Assembly (NCBI GenBank): GCA_963709175.1
Contig: CAVPVK010000007.1
Location: 1,116,001 to 1,180,000 of the forward strand
Direction of reading: 5' to 3'
Length of the DNA stretch: 64,000 nt
DNA from: JANXQG01 sp963709175
Lineage (GTDB): Bacteria; Planctomycetota; Planctomycetia; Pirellulales; Thermoguttaceae
Both the position numbers and the translations under genes were made by a program. Position 1 is the first letter of the stretch, and every line of letters begins with the position of its first letter. The notes under the pieces were generated by a model. It searched no databases. It was not told the origin of the DNA and saw only the letters and a program-made list of their open reading frames with translations. This document shows, in pieces, positions 1 through 9,154 of this stretch.

Positions 1-399
1 TCAGCAAGCAAGATCGCCGAGTTGCGGGCCAAGCTCCGTTCGCGGCCGGTCGATGTCTACCTGCCAAAGTTCAAACTCGATGCCTCGTTTTCCTTGACGA
101 AAACGTTGCAAGAACTGGGAATGAAACTCGCATTTGCCGAAACTGCTGACTTCTCGGGCATGGATGGCCGACGGGACCTTCACATTTCCGCAGTGATCCA
201 TAAGGCTTTCGTGAATGTTAATGAGGAGGGAACGGAGGCAGCGGCCGCCACCGGGGTGGTTAATCGAGTCATGGCCAGGCCTATCAGCAAGCCACCCGTT
301 ATCTTCCGTGCCGACCACCCCTTCGTGTTCGCAATTTGTGATAAGCGGGACGGGAGTATCTTGTTTCTCGGGCGAGTGGCGGATCCTGTGGGTGAATAG
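1..399 (+). CDS. Serpin, C-terminal part (5' end outside window)
   Basis: The reading frame is open at the left edge and ends with TAG at 397-399, leaving about 132 residues. It shows the end of a serpin: the hinge VNEEGTEAAAATG followed by the reactive loop, then the family signature FRADHPFVFAICD and the closing strand GSILFLGRVADP. Serpins are suicide inhibitors of serine or cysteine proteases whose loop is cut and inserted into a beta-sheet. The small-residue hinge (Thr at P14, run of Ala) is that of an inhibitory member. Counting 14 residues after the hinge Gly puts Met-Ala at P1-P1', but the loop is about five residues longer than in alpha-1-antitrypsin, so the scissile bond is uncertain. 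Localisation cannot be judged because the N-terminus is missing. Confidence 0.9.
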   Translation, partial: SASKIAELRAKLRSRPVDVYLPKFKLDASFSLTKTLQELGMKLAFAETADFSGMDGRRDLHISAVIHKAFVNVNEEGTEAAAATGVVNRVMARPISKPPVIFRADHPFVFAICDKRDGSILFLGRVADPVGE

Positions 400-567
400 C
401 AATGGGAGTCCATGATGCGGCCCCGGTCGGTTTCGGGGCCGCACTGGGCTTGCCAGTACGCGGCACTTTTTTGAGCACGAGGTTCCAGAGTTGACGCCGT
501 CGCAACCGGCTGCGACAACGCCGATCAGCCGAACCATTGCCAGCATTCAATCATTTTGGGTAACTCC

Positions 568-948
568 ATGAAGAAGATTCGGATCGTCATCGTTGGAATA
601 CTTGTCGTGCTGGGCTTTCTTGCCGTAGGTGGCGGTTTCTGGGCGTACTCGAACGGTTACTATCACGCGTTGAGAGGCGGCTTGGTCGAAAACCAAGATC
701 TGGATGAGGCAATCGCCTTTTACAAGATCGCTTACGACAAGAATCCGGAAGCGTTTATGGTTGCCCACGATATAGCATGTTGCTATGCCCGCAAAGGCGA
801 CAATGACGCCTGCTTCCATTGGCTTCGGCTCGCTCTGGAGTCCCATTACGCGGACTATGCAAAGGAGCACGCGAAGACGGAACGGGATTTTGCTTCGGTG
901 CGGCAGACGCCGGAATTCCGGGCGCTGATTTATGATTCGCCGAAGTAG
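568..948 (+). CDS. Small membrane-anchored TPR-like protein
   Basis: This encodes about 126 residues starting MKKIRIVIVGILVVLGF. The ATG at 568 is preferred over a TTG four codons upstream because it begins directly with a charged start and a single hydrophobic segment (residues about 4-25), an uncleaved anchor or signal. The rest looks like two helical TPR units: a helix pair around DLDEAIAFYKIAYDKNPEAF and a second around DIACCYARKGDNDACFHWLRLALE. It ends with FASVRQTPEFRALIYDSPK, a closing seen in planctomycete TPR proteins. Most likely an extracytoplasmic protein-interaction module. No enzyme motif is visible and the partner is unknown. Confidence 0.6.
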   Translation: MKKIRIVIVGILVVLGFLAVGGGFWAYSNGYYHALRGGLVENQDLDEAIAFYKIAYDKNPEAFMVAHDIACCYARKGDNDACFHWLRLALESHYADYAKEHAKTERDFASVRQTPEFRALIYDSPK

Positions 949-1598
949 ACGCTCCGGCTCTTGTCAGCCATACGATCCAGCGACCCCGCTATCATCGGCA
1001 CGAGGGACAGGAAAGCCCTTTCATGCCTGATAAAGTACCACAAAGAAATAGTTCTTATGCACAAAGTCTGATGGAGGTGGTCGGGCTGCCCTTCTGGTTT
1101 CGTCCGTCATGCCGTTTGCCAGGGTGTTTCCCAAGTCCCGGCAGTCGACCTTCGGCTACATCTTCTTGGGGTACGACAAGTGCCGCACAGCTGGCTTGGC
1201 GATCTCGATCTTCGCCATTCTATCCGTCTGTTGGGGCACGGCGACTGGCCGCGTTCCCAGTTCTGGCGGCAATTTTCGGTGTTCCCAAGCCCGATTTTTC
1301 CGAACGACGGCAGTCTTCTATCCTGCGACGGTCACCCCTCCGCCGCGTCGAAACGGCACAGCCGGCGGCAAAAAGCTAGGAAACTGTTGGTTTTTCTTGA
1401 CTGGCAGGCAATTTGAATTGCTGGGTTTTGCTGGTCCTTATGGCGATTGCACGCGGAGGTGTCCCACTGCCGCAGAAAAGGCTTCGCGAAATAACTCGGG
1501 TACGGTGTGGCCAGTCATCTGACTTGCCACGTGGCTTGAAACCGCTTGCGGGCGTGCGTACATTTGCAGTTGTGCGCGGCACTGGCTAGGCCGTCCGC
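949..1598. other. Intergenic stretch without a recognisable gene
   Basis: Several overlapping open frames exist here on both strands, but none has a plausible start with ribosome site, domain or signal peptide. The stretch may contain the worn remains of a gene (a weak reading GYIFLGYDKCRTAGL on the plus strand near 1156-1200). Nothing can be assigned. Confidence 0.5.
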
Positions 1599-1620
1599 AT
1601 GTTCGCAAGTTTCTTTGACC

Positions 1621-1625
1621 GGAGG
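1621..1625 (+). promoter_or_regulatory. Ribosome binding site deciding a TTG start
   Basis: GGAGG lies six bases before the TTG at 1632, in frame with the downstream esterase. The ATG at 1599 has no comparable purine box. The site therefore favours the TTG start, which also places the signal peptide at the very N-terminus. Confidence 0.6.
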
Positions 1626-1631
1626 TATGCG

Positions 1632-2693
1632 TTGAAACACAGATTGGTTCTTTCCGTCGTTATTGTGACTTGCCTTCTTTCTCTTCGTCCGGCGCTTGCT
1701 CGCGAATGGACCGGCAAGCCGGCGGACCTGAGCAAGCCGGTCCAGGTGTTCATCCTGATGGGACAGTCCAACATGCTGGGCATGGGCAAAGTTACCGGCG
1801 GGGAGGGATCGCTGGAGAATGCAGTGAAAAACAAACATAAATATCCCTACCTTGTGGATGATGCGGGCAACTGGACCGTGCGGAAGGATGTCCGCAACGT
1901 GCGCGTCATGGTCGGTAGAGGTGGCGAAATGCAGCTTTTCAACAACGAATGGATGACCATCAAGGGCGGGAAGATCGGCCCGGAGATCGGCATCGGGCAT
2001 GTTGTAGGCAATGCCATCGATGCGCCTGTCATGATCCTCAAGAGTTGCATCGGCAACCGCAGTTTGGGTTGGGATCTCCTGCCTCCGGGAAGCGAGCGGT
2101 TCGAGGCTGAAGTGAGCGACAAACAAGGGAAGAAAGCCACTATGGTGTTTGCCGGCTACAAGGACTCGCCGTCTTCGTGGATGAAAGGCAGGGAACCAGA
2201 GAAAATCGGCTGGTACGCCGGCAAGCAATACGACGACGACACGGCGAACGCGAAGAAGGTGCTTGCGGAGCTCGACAAGTACTACCCCGGGGCGAAGGGG
2301 TATGAAATCGCAGGCTTCTTCTTCTGGCAGGGCGACAAGGATCGCTACAATGCCGCACACGCCGGCCGCTACGAGCTGAATCTCGTTCATTTGATCAAGC
2401 AGTTGCGCAAGGACTTCAATGCCCCCGGCGCAAAGTTCGTCCTCGCCACCCTTGGCCAAACCAAAAAGGGCGACGGGGGCAATGACGGAAAGATCCTCGA
2501 TGCCCAGCTCGCGGTGGACGGCAAGAGCGGCAAGCACCCGGAGTTCAAGGGCAATGTGGCCACCGTTTATTCCAACCCCTTGTTCCATGGCGGCGCCTCC
2601 AACAGCCACTACCGCGGCAACGCTGAGACCTATATGGACATCGGCGATGCCATGGGCAAGGCCATGGTCGAGCTGCTGGAGGACAAGAGATGA
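1632..2693 (+). CDS. Secreted sialate O-acetylesterase-like carbohydrate esterase (SASA domain)
   Basis: The protein is about 353 residues from the TTG start. Residues 1-23 (MKHRLVLSVVIVTCLLS... ending RPALA) form a Sec signal peptide. The mature part opens with the SGNH-type nucleophile block FILMGQSNMLG, Ser46, typical of the SASA/carbohydrate esterase family 6 fold. Further family blocks are a Gly/Asn segment around ILKSCIGNRSLGWD, the FFWQGDKDR block, and a C-terminal segment SNSHYRGNAETYMDIG. Members remove acetyl groups from sialic acid or plant and algal polysaccharides in the periplasm or outside. It ends convergently with the fucosidase gene 115 bp away, and both fit glycan breakdown. 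The substrate cannot be told from sequence. An ATG at 1599 is the alternative start. Confidence 0.85.
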   Translation: MKHRLVLSVVIVTCLLSLRPALAREWTGKPADLSKPVQVFILMGQSNMLGMGKVTGGEGSLENAVKNKHKYPYLVDDAGNWTVRKDVRNVRVMVGRGGEMQLFNNEWMTIKGGKIGPEIGIGHVVGNAIDAPVMILKSCIGNRSLGWDLLPPGSERFEAEVSDKQGKKATMVFAGYKDSPSSWMKGREPEKIGWYAGKQYDDDTANAKKVLAELDKYYPGAKGYEIAGFFFWQGDKDRYNAAHAGRYELNLVHLIKQLRKDFNAPGAKFVLATLGQTKKGDGGNDGKILDAQLAVDGKSGKHPEFKGNVATVYSNPLFHGGASNSHYRGNAETYMDIGDAMGKAMVELLEDKR

Positions 2694-2808
2694 AAGAACC
2701 CATGTTCTTCATTCTCACGACGGACGTAGTTAGTTGTTTGATGAGACACCCGGGCAAACGGTTTAGCTGCTGGGACAACGGCGAGGGTAGCAATACGCTT
2801 CAGTTGCT

Positions 2809-4153
2809 CTATTTCGAGTCCCTCCCGGTCGGCGGGAACAGTTCGAACTCTTCGATCGTCGGTACCTCGCTGGCTTTGAGAATATGGAGACGGAATTGCC
2901 GTGCGATGACAGGCGCAAAGTCGAATCCCTTCTCGCCCGAGATTGTGGTGCCGCTAATTACGGGCCTCCACGCATCACCGTCTTTGTATTCGACAACGAA
3001 CTCTTGAGTCCGCGGGTAAGCCAACTCCTTGATCACCGCGCGACCGACACGCATCGGCGTGCCCAGATCGACTTCCAGCCAGCCGCTCCGCCGCGGGCTC
3101 GGCGCCCCAGCGGCTGGCGTCGTCGCCATCCAACGCCTTGTCGGCTTCGTAACCCGGGCCCCAGCTACTTGATGCCTTTGCCGGCTTGCCCTCCGAGAGC
3201 GGAGTTGGTTCCGGTGGCAGTCCGTGCTTGATCATCTCGCCCACGGCGCACAGCGTTTTGACGTCGATCTTGCGCAGCCGGCCTTCGTAGTCGGGCCCGA
3301 CGTCCAGCGAGAAGATATTGCCGTATTTCACCGCGCCGCGATAGTCCTTGTAGAGGGCCTTGGCCGATCGGCAAAGGCCGTCGTGCTTGGGAAGCGAGTA
3401 GAACCACTGCGCCCCGCCATCATGGTCCGGCAGAATCGGGTAGGTGAACTCGCCGACGAGGAAATCCTTGACCAGGCCTGGCCGTCCCATCTCGCCGGCA
3501 CGGAGGTCGCCTGCTCCGCCGCCGTTGAAACCGACGAAGCAACCAGGCTGAAACCGCTTGACCCAGGCCATGATCTCCTTGCGATCCAGCCCACCGTTGC
3601 CCTGCGCACAATCCATCCAGAAGAACTCGATCGGCCCGTATTGGGTGCAGAGTTCCTTGATCTGGGCCTTCTGCATTTCCGGCGTGTAGCCGCCCGGGTG
3701 ATAGTCCTTGTTGTCGGCGAATTCGCCCAGGGAGAAATAAAGGGCCAACTTGATGTCATATTTGTCACAGCTTTTGCGCAGTTCCGCCAGCACGTCGCGG
3801 CCCAGCGGTGCCCGGGTCACTTTGCGGTCGGTGGTCTTGGTGTCCCAGAGGCAGAAGCCGTCATGGTGCTTGGTCAGGAAGAGGATGTAGCCCATGCCCG
3901 CTTCCTTGGCGGTCCGGGCCCATTGGTCGGTGTCGCAGCCGCCGGCGCGAAAGGCGGCGATGTCTTTCACGCCGGGCGTCCATTCCTTGCCTGAAAAAGT
4001 GCTGAACGACCAGCAAATGAACATACCCCAGTGGAGGTTCTTCAACTCGACGGTCCGCTTCTGCATATCGATTGCCTTGGCGGCCCAGAGCATGTTGCTG
4101 GAAACAGCAGCGACACACGCTGCGATCGCAATAACGCGTTGTCGAGTAGACAT
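2809..4153 (-). CDS. Alpha-L-fucosidase (GH29) with C-terminal F5/8-type domain, frameshifted
   Basis: It starts at ATG 4153 with a Sec signal (MSTRQRVIAIAACVAAVSS). The catalytic barrel is clear: HWGMFICWSFSTF, the TKHHDGFCLWDT block near residues 94-105, and EFFWMD with Asp181 at the position of the GH29 nucleophile. The first frame keeps sense up to ALDGDDASRWGAEP, then turns to nonsense. A second frame takes up SGWLEVDLGTPMRVG and runs to the stop at 2809, giving a discoidin-like carbohydrate-binding domain. One extra base near 3088-3093 explains the break. Members hydrolyse terminal fucose outside the cytoplasm. The group II intron ends only about 70 bp upstream, so its normal promoter may be displaced. 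Confidence 0.85.
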
Positions 4154-4262
4154 AATATGGTCTTTCAGTTAGGTTTGCTTTGTATTCCCTGTTGCTCCGC
4201 TCTTTCGATCAGCGGAGTGTCACAATATTCAACCATGTGAGAAGACTTCAATGCCCCTCACA

Positions 4263-4295
4263 GAACCGGACTTGTAGATTTCCCACATCCGGCTC
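4263..4295 (-). ncRNA. Group II intron domain V hairpin
   Basis: On the minus strand the sequence runs GAGCCGG, an internal bulge, a GAAA loop, then TCCGGTTC, followed by TGTGAGGGG. This is the conserved catalytic domain V that closes bacterial group II introns, about 34 nt long and just downstream of the maturase stop, where it belongs. Confidence 0.75.
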
Positions 4296-4306
4296 TTCAG
4301 TAAAGT

Positions 4307-5698
4307 TCACCTCCCAGGCGAGAGGGTGTTGAGTTTGTGGACTATCCGCGGCGTCGGCAGGGGATAGTGCTTCAGGTACACCCAAAAGCCTTCCCAGGAA
4401 AACGACTGCTTCTGGCTGCGGCGGTTAAGCCACTTCATGGCCAGTTGGACTACCCGCCGGTAGTAGCGACCCAGCGAGCGCATATTGCCGCTGATCCCAT
4501 AATACTGGTAGTGTCCCGTCAGCTTGGCCTTCAAAACCGACCACCATTCCTTGACCGGATAGCGATTCCGCACCGCCTTGAGCCAATCGTTCAACTCACG
4601 GCACTTCTTGCGAAACTTCTTCTGGCTGGTCTGGCGGCCGACCTTGAACTTCCCCCACCGACTGCTGTCGCAGTAGTGAGTGAAGCCCAGGAAATCGAAG
4701 GTATTGGGCCGTCGTTTCTGCCGTTGGGCGTTCTGTCGTTCATACCGCCCAAAGCTGATCACGCGAGTTTTCTCTGGATGCAACACCAGATCAAACTGCG
4801 TGAACCGCTCACGCAGTGCCTCCAAAATGTGCTGCGCATCGTCCTGATACTGGACCAGGCAGACAAAATCGTCCGCATAGCGCACCAGAAAGCACGCGCC
4901 CCGAACCTGACGTTTGACACGTTTTTCAAACCACAGGTCAAGCACATAATGCAGGAAGATATTCGAAAGCATCGGGCTCAGATTGCCCCCTTGCGGTGTT
5001 CCTTGCTCGGTGGCCACGACCTGGCCCGCCTCAAAATACCCTGCCTTCAGAAACCGCTGAATCAGCAGCAGAAAGCTCGGGTCCTTGATGCGGACTTGCA
5101 GGCATTTCATCAACCCGGGGTGCGACACGCTGTCAAAGAAAGCTTTGAGATCCGCATCGATCACATGGTTGATGGGCTGCGTCATGATTGTCGTGCTCAC
5201 CGCGTGGAGCGCCTGGTGGCACCCTCGCCCCGGTCGAAAACCGTACGAGCAGCCGAGGAAGTCCGCTTCGTAGATCGACTCCAGAATCTCGGCGATCCCT
5301 TTCTGCACGATCTTGTCTTCAAGAGCGGGCAGTCCCAGCGGCCTCTGCGAGTGCTCGTCCTTGGGAATGTAGACCCGTTTGGCAGGCAGCGGCTTGTACC
5401 GCTTCGCCTTCATCCGTGTCACCAGGTCCCGCAGGTTCTCGTCCAGATGCTCTCCGTACTCCTTCCACGTCACACCATCCACGCCACTGGCCCGGTCCCT
5501 GCCGAGCCGGTGGTAACATGCCGCCAGGAACTGCTCGTCCAGCAAATGAGCTAAGCTCGTGTACTGGCATTGCGGCTCCTCGCGAGCCCGTTTGGCTATG
5601 AGGATTAGTTTTGTCCACGTAGTGACTTCCAGTTCTGTGTCTGGCATACGCTTCCTCATTCCTCTACACTCTACTGCCAACCCCTTCGAGTGGGCCAT
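4307..5698 (-). CDS. ltrA: Group II intron reverse transcriptase/maturase
   Basis: The protein is 463 residues. The reverse transcriptase domain covers about residues 45-330 with GVDGVTW, the RPLGLPALEDKIVQ block, SYGFRPGRGCHQAL, DADLKAFFDSV and the active-site YADD at 274-277. The X/maturase domain follows (KLTGHYQYYGISGNMRSL, about residues 385-440). There is no HNH endonuclease domain, which fits a class C intron. It splices the intron RNA and copies it into DNA targets. The ATG at 5698 lies inside a stretch typical of intron leader; ATG 5659 (MRKRMPDTELE) may be the true start. The frame is uninterrupted, so the element could be active. Confidence 0.93.
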   Translation of the reverse strand: MAHSKGLAVECRGMRKRMPDTELEVTTWTKLILIAKRAREEPQCQYTSLAHLLDEQFLAACYHRLGRDRASGVDGVTWKEYGEHLDENLRDLVTRMKAKRYKPLPAKRVYIPKDEHSQRPLGLPALEDKIVQKGIAEILESIYEADFLGCSYGFRPGRGCHQALHAVSTTIMTQPINHVIDADLKAFFDSVSHPGLMKCLQVRIKDPSFLLLIQRFLKAGYFEAGQVVATEQGTPQGGNLSPMLSNIFLHYVLDLWFEKRVKRQVRGACFLVRYADDFVCLVQYQDDAQHILEALRERFTQFDLVLHPEKTRVISFGRYERQNAQRQKRRPNTFDFLGFTHYCDSSRWGKFKVGRQTSQKKFRKKCRELNDWLKAVRNRYPVKEWWSVLKAKLTGHYQYYGISGNMRSLGRYYRRVVQLAMKWLNRRSQKQSFSWEGFWVYLKHYPLPTPRIVHKLNTLSPGR

Positions 5699-6127
5699 CG
5701 ACCCGCGCCGGGCATTGCCCCGACTACGCCTCTACTATGAGTTGGTCCGACTGCCATGCAGTCATACTTCCGCCTCACCTCTTCGGCTTCGTTGGAAGCT
5801 TCCTTTTGGGAACGGCATGGCTCTCCCAAGTTCCGATGTAAACCGTTAGATGACCTGCCATGGACTCAGACCCCGGCACGGCGTGCCGCACTCACCGTAT
5901 CGCGCGTCACGCTGCTGGCTTCCAGACCATGAAACCCTTGGCCCTGTGCAACAAGGAGAATTTCGGGGCTCAATACCTTCACTTGCGTTATGGCCGATCA
6001 TCCGCCCTCCCTTTGGCCTCACGTGATTTGTTGTCTCCTCACGTGCAAAGTTCAGTTCCGGCCTGATGGTTAGTCTTTGGCCGGGTTGGATTGTCCAACT
6101 GATTCACATCAGCTTTTCTTGGCACAC

Positions 6128-6777
6128 TCATGGTTGACACTCCTCAAGATTCTCAGACGAATAGGAAAGGCCGGTAGTTTTTGATTTCAACTACGATTCG
6201 AGCCTCAATATGCCTCCCATGTTAATAATGTGCCTTACGACTTTCCAGTTGGCTTGCCGATTTTTCGGTCCAGAATTGAGTCCCTCGGCCATTCCTGACG
6301 CGGGCAGCGGTTGAACCCGGTCTTCCTACGAAGTTCTGGCCCGAAGCGGAGAACTATGATTTCGATGATCTAACTTCAAGCCCGACTCTTCGGCCGGGTC
6401 TTACCTCCGATCGCCAGATCCTTGGTGTACCACAGGCAAAGCGCAGCAGTGGCCCATAGGTGAAGCCGTGCTCTGACGCAGCCGCTGCCAGCGTCGGCTG
6501 AAAGCCGCAGGCCGCGGCAATCTTCGGCGTGGCTCAGTCCGTCTCGGGAGAAGAGTTGCTGTTGAAAATGGTCGTGAAGAGCTATGATTCACCTTAGGCG
6601 ACCGGCCCACAAGTCCGTGTCAGACAGGGAAATACCTTCGAGCCCTAGCGAACGACTGCCGTCTATTTCAACTCGATAATCCGCAGGCCCGCCGTGCCGG
6701 TCGAGAAGAAGCCCAGGGAGCCGAAGGCGGCGTGGTGTGGGCGGTGGCCGCACATCGCTTTTTCGGCGTCCAGGCGC
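6128..6777. other. Intergenic remnants, including the tail of a lost gene
   Basis: No intact gene. On the minus strand a frame ending at 6663 reads FGSLGFFSTGTAGLRIIELK just before its stop and extends upstream to about 6790. It looks like the C-terminal tail of a secreted protein whose body is gone. Around 6330-6430 a plus-strand reading with FWPEAENYDFDDL may be another fragment. Neither could be assigned to a family. Confidence 0.4.
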
Positions 6778-9057
6778 TCAACGATACCGCTTGAGCACTT
6801 CCTCGGAGCCAATCACCTTCTCGACCAGGTCTAACGGCAAGTAGTAGTACTGGTTCGACGCCTCAAAGCCGATCCGAGAGTCGATCCGCGCGAGCGTGAA
6901 GAGTTGCTTGGCCATGCGCATTTCATCCTCGACAACCCGGCGAAGCCGATCGATGGTTTGCTGCCGCTGGGCTTGCGGGAGCGGTCGGGCCACGTTGGCC
7001 AGGGCGTCGCGCAGCAGGATGAACCGTGCCTGGTTCGCCACGCTCTGAAAATGCAGCCGGGCGGCCTGCGCGAAACGCAACTCCGCCTCGACCTCGGGTC
7101 GCAGAGATGCAGGCGTCTGGGCCACCGCGGCCTGGAGTTCGGTTAACCCCCGCTGCCAGCCGGCGGCCACTTTCTCGAACTGGTTGGCAAAGACTTCGGC
7201 CGGATAGGGCCCGCGCCATGCATTCAGATCGTCGTACGGAAAGCCCACCATCGTGGCCCGATAGCCGGTGGCTACGGGGTAGAGGAGATTGGCCGGACCC
7301 ATCTGTACAGGGCATTGATAGAGGACGGCACCGTGATACGGGTACTCGGTAAAGGCCCGGCTCATGGCAGTCCACGCTTTTCTAGCATGAGGCGCACCTT
7401 GGGGGCCAAAGCGGCGCTGGGCCAATCCGTCCAGTACTTCCTCGATCGACGGCACGGGCCAGCGGCAGAAGCTGGCCGCAATCTCCAGGTTCGGCGACGG
7501 GTAGCCGCCCAGGCTCCAACTGAGCATCATCCCGTCCACGCCGGCCGTGGCCAGGTTGTGGCAGTGCTGGGCTACCAGGTCCATCACCGGCAGGTAAGGC
7601 ACCGCCGACAATTCCCATGTATTGTTCAGCTGGACCTTGGCCACGGTCTTCAGCCCGGCCTGTTTGGCAAGCTGCCAATGGCGGAGGGCGCACGGTCCCG
7701 GCCCGACCGCCGAGAGGCTGTATTCGCCCACTTCGCTTTTCACCCCGCCGCGTTCGATGGGTAGCGACCACTCGCTGACCGACATCAGCCAGGTGTGCTT
7801 GTCCAGCGCGGCGATGACGTCGGCGGCGTCGCCGTGCCCGCGCCAGCCCCAGTCCCATACAATCACTTTCGCCTGCGGATTTCCACGATGTACGCCTGCC
7901 TCGATCGCCGCGTTGACCTCGGCGAGGATCTGGGTATCCGTGCGGCTTTGGCATCGAGGGCACTGTCGCCAGGCCCCGTGCGAAGCGCAGTTCGTCAGGT
8001 TCTCTGAAGCCGTGATGGTGAACACGCCGGCCAGGTCCGGAACATTCCGGAACACATAGGCCAACGAGTCGGTCAGCCACTTTCGGACGGCTGGGTGCGA
8101 GGTACATAAGGCTACGTAGTCGCCCTCGCGCACGCCCGCCATCTCCGGGCGGCTGTGGAAGAACCCTGCCGGCATGGCCCGCGGCTCGTTGAGATAAAGA
8201 TAGATGCCGATGCCGTGCCGCTTTGCCCGAGCAGCCAGTTTGCGGAGGTTCTCCAACCGGGTACGATGCTCGGCGCCGAACTCGGGAAAGGCCTCGCCGC
8301 CGGGGGCGAGGTTGCGGAGCACGACGTGCAGCCACACACCGTCGATGCCCACGTCGGCCAATCGCTGCAGCAGACCGTCGGGGTAGGGATCCAGTTCTGG
8401 ATGGAGCAGCGGGTCGCCGTAAAGAGCGAAGTAGGAATAGATGTAGCGCAGGGTGAAGGGTGAGGGTTGTCTGTGACCTGCGAAGGTTTCGGCGGCGCGC
8501 GGCTCGCTCAATTTCCGTACGAAGGCGAATCGCGGTTCGGGGGGTTGACGGATCTCGTCGCCAAATTCGCGCTGGACCAGCGCCTTGATCGCCGCTGCAC
8601 GTTGCCGGGTTGCCGCGTCGGGCACCCGGTAGCCGAGCGGCTCGCACCGTGGCTTCAGGCTGCCCAGTTTAACCGACAAGAAGTCGTCTTCCCGTAGTGC
8701 ATAGGCAAGTTGCTCGGGCGTCATATCCAGCAGCACGAGCAGCTGGTCGTAGGGAAGCAGGTGCCAATTCCGCCGCAGCAAAGTGATATAACCCCGGAGT
8801 TTCTGCTCGGGCGGAATGGGCAAGGCCGGCGGCAGCCCCATCGATTCGGCCATGGCCGTGACGTTATTGACCGACGTGGCGAGCACTTGCGCCAGCCGTG
8901 CGGGCTCGACTGCATTCCAGTTTCGCCAGACGAAGGCGTGGATGCGATCAGGAAAATGCGACGTTGCCACAGGTGCCGGGGCTGAGCCAGTGGGCAGAAC
9001 TGGTTCCGCAGTCACCAGGGCAGCAGCAAGGCATGTCATGTAAAGGATCATTGCCAT
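6778..9057 (-). CDS. Large secreted glycosidase-like protein, family not identified
   Basis: About 759 residues from ATG 9057, chosen because it gives a clean signal peptide (MAMILYMTCLAAALVTA). An upstream ATG at 9138 would add 27 residues before it. The middle (about residues 200-520) reads like a TIM barrel: DGVWLHVVLRNLAPGG, RHGIGIYLYLNEPRAMP, FTITASENLTNCASHG with a CPRCQ knot, VIVWDWGWRGHGD, and DGMMLSWSLGGYPSPN. The C-terminal third is alpha-helical. Acidic residues at strand ends (SEN, WDWGW) fit a glycoside hydrolase, but I do not recognise the family and no catalytic pair is assigned. Its position next to fucosidase and ThuA genes suggests glycan metabolism. Confidence 0.6.
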   Translation of the reverse strand: MAMILYMTCLAAALVTAEPVLPTGSAPAPVATSHFPDRIHAFVWRNWNAVEPARLAQVLATSVNNVTAMAESMGLPPALPIPPEQKLRGYITLLRRNWHLLPYDQLLVLLDMTPEQLAYALREDDFLSVKLGSLKPRCEPLGYRVPDAATRQRAAAIKALVQREFGDEIRQPPEPRFAFVRKLSEPRAAETFAGHRQPSPFTLRYIYSYFALYGDPLLHPELDPYPDGLLQRLADVGIDGVWLHVVLRNLAPGGEAFPEFGAEHRTRLENLRKLAARAKRHGIGIYLYLNEPRAMPAGFFHSRPEMAGVREGDYVALCTSHPAVRKWLTDSLAYVFRNVPDLAGVFTITASENLTNCASHGAWRQCPRCQSRTDTQILAEVNAAIEAGVHRGNPQAKVIVWDWGWRGHGDAADVIAALDKHTWLMSVSEWSLPIERGGVKSEVGEYSLSAVGPGPCALRHWQLAKQAGLKTVAKVQLNNTWELSAVPYLPVMDLVAQHCHNLATAGVDGMMLSWSLGGYPSPNLEIAASFCRWPVPSIEEVLDGLAQRRFGPQGAPHARKAWTAMSRAFTEYPYHGAVLYQCPVQMGPANLLYPVATGYRATMVGFPYDDLNAWRGPYPAEVFANQFEKVAAGWQRGLTELQAAVAQTPASLRPEVEAELRFAQAARLHFQSVANQARFILLRDALANVARPLPQAQRQQTIDRLRRVVEDEMRMAKQLFTLARIDSRIGFEASNQYYYLPLDLVEKVIGSEEVLKRYR

Positions 9058-9154
9058 TCTCCGTGAATCGGCTGTTGGTAACAACGAAACCAAGGGCCAA
9101 GGGGCTGGCTTGACTTGAGACGTGGGCATGGCGATCATCGCCTTTGCGCACGAT

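Larger units (their letters stand above)
4222..6127 (-). mobile_element. Group II intron (approximate ends) with encoded maturase
   Basis: Transcribed leftwards. The candidate 5' end is GTGTGCC reading from 6127. A maturase gene fills 4307-5698, a domain V hairpin lies at 4263-4295, and a GC-poor domain VI-like stem (GTGAGGGG pairing with CTTCTCAC, about 4233-4259) follows. Total length is about 1.9 kb. The flanks carry complementary sequence, GGAGTGTCAACCATG on the 5' side and a broken match on the 3' side. The intron therefore appears to sit in an inverted repeat, as expected for class C introns that insert at stem-loops. Exact splice sites were not determined, particularly the 3' one. It lies just upstream of the fucosidase gene. 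Confidence 0.7.

Noticed and set aside
1023..1522. Overlapping plus-strand frames of 78-137 codons
   Set aside because: No ribosome site, domain or signal, and three frames overlap without a preferred one.
1515..2609. Long minus-strand frame opposite the SASA esterase
   Set aside because: Antisense shadow of a gene with clear family motifs on the plus strand.
3165..3407. Separate short gene inside the fucosidase
   Set aside because: Out-of-frame shadow of the GH29 reading frame.
6401..6610. Minus-strand frame of 69 codons
   Set aside because: Low-complexity Arg/Pro-rich text without start signal in a decayed region.
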